Shown here: positions 14,105-18,439 of the stretch, piece by piece
Position numbering within the stretch: the stretch's first letter is position 1
Layout of the letters: every line of letters begins with the position of its first letter
NCBI GenBank assembly: GCA_030745885.1
Contig: JASLNR010000068.1
Coordinates: 1-18,439 of the forward strand
DNA: 18,439 nucleotides
DNA from: Candidatus Thalassarchaeaceae archaeon
Lineage (GTDB): Archaea > Thermoplasmatota > Poseidoniia > Poseidoniales > Thalassarchaeaceae
Reading direction: 5' to 3'
The notes under the pieces: model-generated
The model's database searches: none
What the model was told of the DNA's origin: nothing
The model's input: only the letters and a program-made list of their open reading frames with translations
Translations under genes and position numbers: made by a program

Positions 14105-14307
14105 TCGGCAACCACCGGCTTGAGAGAGAGGGCATGGACGGGACAAGCGGGTATGCAGAGTTTGCAGTGTGTGCATTTGGGCTCGTCCACTATTGCGAGC
14201 AGGTTATCGAGGTGGAGAGCGTCGACCGGGCAAAGAGCTACGCATGCCGCACACCCAAAACACCTGTCATCTTGGACTTCGAAGATGCGTGTGGGGTCCC
14301 TGGCCAT
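14101..14307 (-). CDS. 2[4Fe-4S] ferredoxin
   Basis: A 68-residue electron carrier with two complete CxxCxxCxxxCP motifs: Cys16/19/22/26 and Cys45/48/51/55. Each is followed by the usual hydrophobic turn (VDAL and VHAL). No extra domains or transmembrane parts; cytoplasmic. It is the first gene of a leftward operon, and its stop codon overlaps the next start by four bases. In Methanosarcina a neighbouring ferredoxin donates electrons to geranylgeranyl reductase, so the present context (flavoprotein-like gene, then GGGPS) is suggestive. The ATG at 14307 is preceded on the - strand by GGGTGA about 20 bases away, too far to be decisive. Confidence 0.88.
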   Translation of the reverse strand: MARDPTRIFEVQDDRCFGCAACVALCPVDALHLDNLLAIVDEPKCTHCKLCIPACPVHALSLKPVVAE

Positions 14308-14560
14308 GGGACTGGGATGGTCGGTTCACCCTCAATCATTCCCCCCTACCCCATGATTACCACTGGAAAAAAGAAACCTTGGAAAGATTTTGTAATATTC
14401 ATTTGATTTCGAGTCAATTTACGATAATCATTGAAGGTATGCGGCTGCCGGGAAATAATGGTTGGTAAGACGCTTCTAACAAACCAAGCATCAAACCCAA
14501 TCTTCCAGTAGAAAAGACCGGGGGGGGCGTCTTGATGACACCCAACCCCATCCCCCACCC
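14308..14560. other. AT-rich divergent intergenic region
   Basis: This 253-base gap separates ferredoxin (-) and the beta-CASP nuclease (+). Its centre (about 14360-14440) is strongly AT-rich, with TTTTGTAATATTC and AATTTACGATAATC stretches that could hold promoters for both directions. That would give leaders of roughly 50 and 110 bases. The right-hand part is C- and G-tract rich. I see no RNA gene or convincing ORF. Confidence 0.45.
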
Positions 14561-15871
14561 ATGGTGCTTTACACCGCGGGGCGAACCTCTTCTCATCCAA
14601 CAGACCCCCCTCCTTCTGGAATCAGGCTCAATTTTTTAGGAGGAGCCGATGAGGTCGGCAACGTAGCTTGCATCATCGAGGACAATAGCGGAACGAGACT
14701 GCTCGTGGACTACGGACTTGCACCAACCAGACCACCGAAGTATCCCTCGGAGGCCCCTAGGGTCGAGGAGGCGATAATGACCCACGCACACATAGATCAC
14801 ATTGGCATGGCACCTTGGCTGGTGGCCGCCTATGACGCCACTCTGCACAGCACGAAAATGACAGCCGCGGTCTCCGAGATCATGTGGAAAGACACTTACA
14901 AGGTCTCTGACATAGAGGGGTACCCCCTTGCTTGGGACAAGCGCGATATGGATCTAGCGCTAGACGCATGGGCAACTCACCATTTCGGCGCGTGGTTCCC
15001 GGTAGGCCAATGGAGATGCAGGCTCCACCGTGCGGGCCATATCCCCGGCGCTGCGATGGTTGAGATAGAGACACCAGAAGCCCGGATCCTCTGGTCAGGC
15101 GACATGGACACCCGAGACAGCCCGAATGCAGCGGGGGCGGTTCCCGTGGAATGCGACATCCTCTGCCTCGAGGGCACGTACGGGGGGAGGAGCCACCGAC
15201 CAAGGAGGGAAGAGGAGGCGCGCTTCGTTGCCAAGGTGATGGAGGTCGTTGCCAGAGGCGGCATAGCCCTCGTCCCCGCATTCGCTTCCGGCAGGGGCCA
15301 GGACATCCTCAGGATACTCCACAGGGAAGCCCCCCATCTCGAAGTCCACTACGATGGGATGGGAACCAGGGTCACCAAGGAGTGGATGGGAAGCCCGGAG
15401 CTGATTCGTGATGCAGATGGGATGAAGAGGGCGTTCAGATGGTCCAAGAGGGTCTCGGGCAAGACTGACAGGAAGAAGGCACTGGGAGCCAACGTGATAG
15501 TCACGACCAGCGGCATGCTCGACGGCGGACCGGCCCTCTGGTACCTTAATCGCCTCAGGCATAACTCAGCCAACGCCATCCTTCTGACAGGCTACCAAGC
15601 CGAGGGCTCGGGGGGCCGGAGATTGGTCGAGGAGGGCAGGATCCCGATATTCGGCAGCCTCACCCCAGTCTCCCTCGAAATCGACAAGTTCGACCTGTCC
15701 AACCACGGGGACCACGCGGCACTCACATCCTTCGCCCGCGCGTGCTCCCCGTCCGATCTCGTGGTCTTTCACGCAACTGAGGTGGGCAGGAAGGCCCTCC
15801 ACGACGAGCTTGCAGGGGAAATGAGGGTCCATCTACCTACCAACAACACACCCATTATCATTGGTGCCTGA
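14561..15871 (+). CDS. Metallo-beta-lactamase/beta-CASP RNA nuclease, CPSF-like
   Basis: Zinc-dependent RNase of the archaeal aCPSF2/aRNase J group, expected to cut or degrade RNA. The 436-residue protein has FLGGADEVG (25-33), zinc motif THAHIDHIG (74-82), RAGHIPGAAM (157-166, His160), SGDMDTRD (179-186, Asp181), LEGTYGGR (203-210, Glu204), PAFASGRGQ (239-247), TTSGMLDGGP (315-324), GYQAEGSGGR (344-353), NHGDHAALTSF (381-391) and FHATEVGR (403-410, His404). All metal ligands are present. It lacks N-terminal KH domains, so it is not the aCPSF1 type, and the length matches the short archaeal forms. The ATG at 14561 has no Shine-Dalgarno; the first ~20 residues (Pro/Ser-rich) are an unconserved extension. 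The permease gene follows after 103 bases. Confidence 0.9.
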   Translation: MVLYTAGRTSSHPTDPPPSGIRLNFLGGADEVGNVACIIEDNSGTRLLVDYGLAPTRPPKYPSEAPRVEEAIMTHAHIDHIGMAPWLVAAYDATLHSTKMTAAVSEIMWKDTYKVSDIEGYPLAWDKRDMDLALDAWATHHFGAWFPVGQWRCRLHRAGHIPGAAMVEIETPEARILWSGDMDTRDSPNAAGAVPVECDILCLEGTYGGRSHRPRREEEARFVAKVMEVVARGGIALVPAFASGRGQDILRILHREAPHLEVHYDGMGTRVTKEWMGSPELIRDADGMKRAFRWSKRVSGKTDRKKALGANVIVTTSGMLDGGPALWYLNRLRHNSANAILLTGYQAEGSGGRRLVEEGRIPIFGSLTPVSLEIDKFDLSNHGDHAALTSFARACSPSDLVVFHATEVGRKALHDELAGEMRVHLPTNNTPIIIGA

Positions 15872-15912
15872 GCCGGTAAACGCGCCCACACTGCACATTC
15901 TTGATATGCTGG

Positions 15913-15940
15913 CCGCTCACTCGTTGCCACTAGTGAGCGG
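15913..15940. repeat. Perfect 9-bp inverted repeat upstream of the purine permease gene
   Basis: CCGCTCACT (15913-15921) and AGTGAGCGG (15932-15940) are exact reverse complements around a 10-base spacer, 34 bases before the permease ATG. It could be a hairpin ending the nuclease transcript, a leader structure, or a two-fold operator for a regulator. No T-run follows, so an intrinsic terminator is less likely. A weak TATA-like TGATATG lies just before it (from 15902), which would place the palindrome at or after the start site. Confidence 0.6.
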
Positions 15941-15965
15941 TGGCTCGCGTATTTGAGGAAAGAAA

Positions 15966-15970
15966 GGTGA
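15966..15970 (+). promoter_or_regulatory. Shine-Dalgarno site for the purine permease gene
   Basis: GGTGA, within an AG-rich stretch, stands four bases before the ATG at 15975 and supports that start. It indicates a leadered transcript, which would include at least part of the upstream palindrome region. Confidence 0.5.
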
Positions 15971-15974
15971 AAAA

Positions 15975-17534
15975 ATGGAAGTGCAAGCAGCAGATGATTA
16001 CTTTGGATATACGGAGAGGGGAAGCTCCTTCGATGCCGAGGTCAGGGCAGGTCTCACGACCTTCCTGACGATGGCGTACATCCTGCTCGTCAACCCCGCG
16101 ATGCTAACGCTAGCGATTGGGGATGGCACCGATGCAGGAAATGCGCAGGCGTTCTCGGACATTCTCTTCGCCACGGCTATCGCCGCCTTCGTGGGCTGCG
16201 TAGTCATGGGATTGTGGGCGAACCTACCATTCGCCTTGGCCCCCGGAATGGGGCTTAACGCCTACTTCACGTTCACTGTCGTGAACTTTGGGATGGGCAT
16301 AGCGTGGGAACTCGCACTCTTCGCGGTCTTCGTTGAAGGGTTGCTTTTCTTGCTAATGTCGTTGCCACAGGTACCTGTCATAGGGGGCTGGAGATCAGAG
16401 ATGATCAACTCCATACCCACCGACCTCAAGGTCGCCACGGGATCTGGTATCGGGATGTTCCTGGCCATCATCGGCCTCAGGGAGATGGGTTGGATCCGAG
16501 ACGACGGAGCGACCCTTGTCAACCTAGCCGACACCGAGAGGTGGGGAAGCACGACTTATGGGATTCCAGCAGACGAGGCCGCTGGAACGGATTTCATTGA
16601 ACTTGGCAGCTACGCACTTTACCAAGAAGGTGCAATAATCTCAATGGTAGCGCTTCTTGCTATTGCTGTCATGATGGCTCGCGGTATCAAGGGAGCTATG
16701 GTTTACGGCATCCTCGCCGCCGCGGTATACGGCTGGCTTGTGGACGCCTCCGACCCATACAACTTCTACTTCGAAGGCGCGCCCGGGTGGGGCGCCGCGA
16801 CAGCGACCGCACCGGCAATGGGCGACATCATAAGCATGCCAAGCATGCCCGAGGAGACCCTCTTCGCAGCGTTCGGGCCGAATGGGATGGGAGCTGCAGG
16901 CGACCATTTGTCTGAGTTCATGCTAGTCATGATCGCCTTCCTATTCGTCGACATCTTCGACACCTCTGGAACGCTCTACTCGGTCGGCCGCCAAGCCGGG
17001 TACGTCGACGAGAACGACGAACTCCACAACTCGGACGAGGCATTTGCCTCTGACGCCGCGGCTACGATCGTTGGAGCCATTTGTGGCACCAGTACGACCA
17101 CCACCTACATCGAGTCCGCTGCAGGCGTCGAGGAAGGGGGGAAGACCGGCCTAGTGGCCGTAACCGTGGGCGTCCTGATGCTGTCGGGGCTCTTCTTCAC
17201 GGACCTCTTCGCGGCTATCCCGCAATTTGCGATGGCTTCTGCCCTAGTTATTATCGGCGCGTTGATGATGCGTCAGGCTGCGGACATTAACTGGGACGAT
17301 AACGAGATGGCGCTCCCAGCCTTCATCACCATGGTCATGATGCCCTTCACTTATTCCATCGCCGATGGGATTGCATGGGGCATTATCAGCTACTGCGTGA
17401 TCAAGATTGGCATGCAGAAGTGGGATGAACTCAACCCAGTGATGTGGACGCTATTCGTCCTGATGACCTTCTTCTACATAGGTCCGGGCGACGACTCCAC
17501 CTTCGGCTGGTTGTTCGACACCCTAGGACTATGA
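15975..17534 (+). CDS. AzgA-family purine (adenine/guanine/hypoxanthine) permease
   Basis: A polytopic transporter of the NCS2-like AzgA family that imports purine bases. The 519-residue protein has the family's N-terminal LTTFLTMAYILLVNP (27-41), ANLPFALAPGMGLNAYF (82-98), the DIFDTSGTL motif (from ~326), and GTSTTTTYIESAAG followed by GGKTG (371-393), which contains substrate-pathway residues. About 12-14 membrane segments are apparent. It is somewhat longer than most AzgA proteins (~430-480), with an acidic extramembrane insertion around 170-210 and a Pro/Met-rich one near 260-300. Substrate (adenine versus guanine/hypoxanthine) cannot be told from sequence. A GGTGA site precedes the ATG. 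Apt lies downstream, so imported base would be converted to nucleotide at once. Confidence 0.93.
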   Translation: MEVQAADDYFGYTERGSSFDAEVRAGLTTFLTMAYILLVNPAMLTLAIGDGTDAGNAQAFSDILFATAIAAFVGCVVMGLWANLPFALAPGMGLNAYFTFTVVNFGMGIAWELALFAVFVEGLLFLLMSLPQVPVIGGWRSEMINSIPTDLKVATGSGIGMFLAIIGLREMGWIRDDGATLVNLADTERWGSTTYGIPADEAAGTDFIELGSYALYQEGAIISMVALLAIAVMMARGIKGAMVYGILAAAVYGWLVDASDPYNFYFEGAPGWGAATATAPAMGDIISMPSMPEETLFAAFGPNGMGAAGDHLSEFMLVMIAFLFVDIFDTSGTLYSVGRQAGYVDENDELHNSDEAFASDAAATIVGAICGTSTTTTYIESAAGVEEGGKTGLVAVTVGVLMLSGLFFTDLFAAIPQFAMASALVIIGALMMRQAADINWDDNEMALPAFITMVMMPFTYSIADGIAWGIISYCVIKIGMQKWDELNPVMWTLFVLMTFFYIGPGDDSTFGWLFDTLGL

Positions 17535-17556
17535 GTCAGAAATATGTAACGGGATA

Positions 17557-17587
17557 CCGGGCCTGACGGCATACCCTGAAGGCCCGG
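17557..17587. repeat. Perfect 8-bp inverted repeat between permease and apt
   Basis: CCGGGCCT (17557-17564) and AGGCCCGG (17580-17587) pair exactly around a 15-base spacer. It begins 22 bases after the permease stop and ends 24 bases before the preferred apt ATG. A TATA-like AAATATGTAA (17540-17549) precedes it. It could be an RNA hairpin in the apt leader, or an operator next to an apt promoter. Confidence 0.55.
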
Positions 17588-17611
17588 CCCCCCTACATGG
17601 GAGCGGAGACC

Positions 17612-18154
17612 ATGCCCGACGAGTTACTCGACCGACTACGAGCCACCATTAGGACGGTGCCCGACTTCCCCATCGAGGGAATCATGTTCCGGGACATCAC
17701 TCCTGTCCTAGGAGAACCCGGACTGACCTCGTCCATTACCGACCGGTTCGCCGAGGATCTCGAACGCCTTGGTTGGGCCCCCGATCTTGTGTTGGGCCCC
17801 GAGGCCCGGGGGTTCATCTTCGGGCCGTTGCTGGCAGACCGCTTGGGGTGCGGCTTCGTCCCCATCCGCAAGCCCGGCAAGCTCCCCCACTCCACTAGGC
17901 GTGTGGAGTACTCGTTGGAGTACGGCTCAAACGTCTTGGAGATGCACGAGGACGCGATTCAGACCGGACAGAAAGTCGTGATTATCGACGATTTACTGGC
18001 CACCGGGGGAACCATTTCTGCATGCGCTAGACTCTGCGAGGAGGCGGGAGCCAGACTACTGGGCGCCCTTTTCCTCATCGAGTTGGCGGGTCTGGGCGCA
18101 AGGCAGGCAATCTCCCCCATCCAAGCCCACGCGTTGCTCGAATACCCCGCCTGA
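17612..18154 (+). CDS. apt: Adenine phosphoribosyltransferase
   Basis: Converts adenine and PRPP to AMP in purine salvage. The 180-residue protein (from the ATG at 17612) matches bacterial-type Apt: TVPDFPIEGIMFRDITPVL (15-33), LGPEARGFIFG (61-71), PIRKPGKLP (84-92), YSLEYG (100-105), and the PRPP loop VVIIDDLLATGGT (122-134), followed by FLIEL. Length is normal for the family. I prefer 17612 because GGAG lies at proper distance before it and MPDELLDRL starts like family members; the ATG at 17597 would add five residues. It follows the purine permease by 62 (or 77) bases, with a palindrome between, suggesting a salvage unit. Confidence 0.95.
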   Translation: MPDELLDRLRATIRTVPDFPIEGIMFRDITPVLGEPGLTSSITDRFAEDLERLGWAPDLVLGPEARGFIFGPLLADRLGCGFVPIRKPGKLPHSTRRVEYSLEYGSNVLEMHEDAIQTGQKVVIIDDLLATGGTISACARLCEEAGARLLGALFLIELAGLGARQAISPIQAHALLEYPA

Positions 18155-18227
18155 AGCCACCGACCAAACTCCCGATTTCTTCAAAGCGGACGGGCCTCTC
18201 CTGCAGTCGATATCTGTGGCAGACAAG

Positions 18228-18439
<212 letters not shown>

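Noticed and set aside
14346..14600. An 84-codon - strand frame in the ferredoxin/nuclease gap
   Set aside because: It overlaps the nuclease start and the AT-rich promoter region and has no recognisable features.
15900..15975. A purine riboswitch before the permease
   Set aside because: A GATATG word occurs, but the conserved core of the purine riboswitch and its three-stem layout are absent; only a simple palindrome is supported.

Overview
The window looks like a piece of an archaeal chromosome, most likely from a marine euryarchaeon of the Thermoplasmatota/Marine Group II type. That taxonomic placement is inferred from gene content and order, not tested. The archaeal markers are ribosomal protein L18Ae (LX), prefoldin alpha subunit, an FtsY in the usual archaeal L18Ae-pfdA-ftsY neighbourhood, geranylgeranylglyceryl phosphate synthase (ether-lipid synthesis) and a CPSF-like beta-CASP nuclease. 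TATA-like boxes about 25-30 bases before several start codons suggest leaderless transcripts, and many genes overlap or nearly touch.

Layout. Bases 65-141 encode a tRNA-Ala(CGC). It is followed on the + strand by an unrecognised membrane protein and a Vsr-type mismatch endonuclease. Facing them on the - strand is purL-purQ (PurL carries a duplicated PurS-like N-terminus), divergent from pyrF and a small membrane protein. From 11.6 kb leftwards to 6.46 kb on the - strand runs a long apparent operon: L18Ae, a two-helix membrane protein, CysQ-like phosphatase, an APS kinase fused to a nucleotidyltransferase, prefoldin alpha, FtsY, and a membrane-anchored receiver-like protein that has lost its phosphorylation residues. 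A + strand coiled-coil protein is transcribed away from L18Ae. A second - strand operon (14.3-12.15 kb) holds a 2[4Fe-4S] ferredoxin, a short Rossmann/flavoprotein-like protein, GGGP synthase and a zinc-ribbon protein. The last part of the + strand has the beta-CASP nuclease, an AzgA-family purine permease and adenine phosphoribosyltransferase. Both purine salvage genes are preceded by perfect inverted repeats.

How the genes work together. Nucleotide metabolism dominates: de novo purines (PurL/PurQ), pyrimidines (PyrF), and purine uptake plus salvage (AzgA-like permease, Apt). The CysQ/APS-kinase pair would make PAPS and remove PAP, implying sulfonation or sulfate activation. It sits inside an otherwise conserved translation/secretion neighbourhood. 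The ferredoxin, flavoprotein and GGGPS genes suggest a membrane-lipid unit.

The last ~210 bases are nearly pure C and are almost certainly a sequencing or assembly artefact. I found no CRISPR array, insertion sequence or prophage. The most unusual items are the APS kinase-nucleotidyltransferase fusion, the receiver-like protein lacking phosphorylation residues, the closely eukaryote-like OMP decarboxylase, the compact flavoprotein between ferredoxin and GGGPS, and the palindromes flanking the purine salvage genes.
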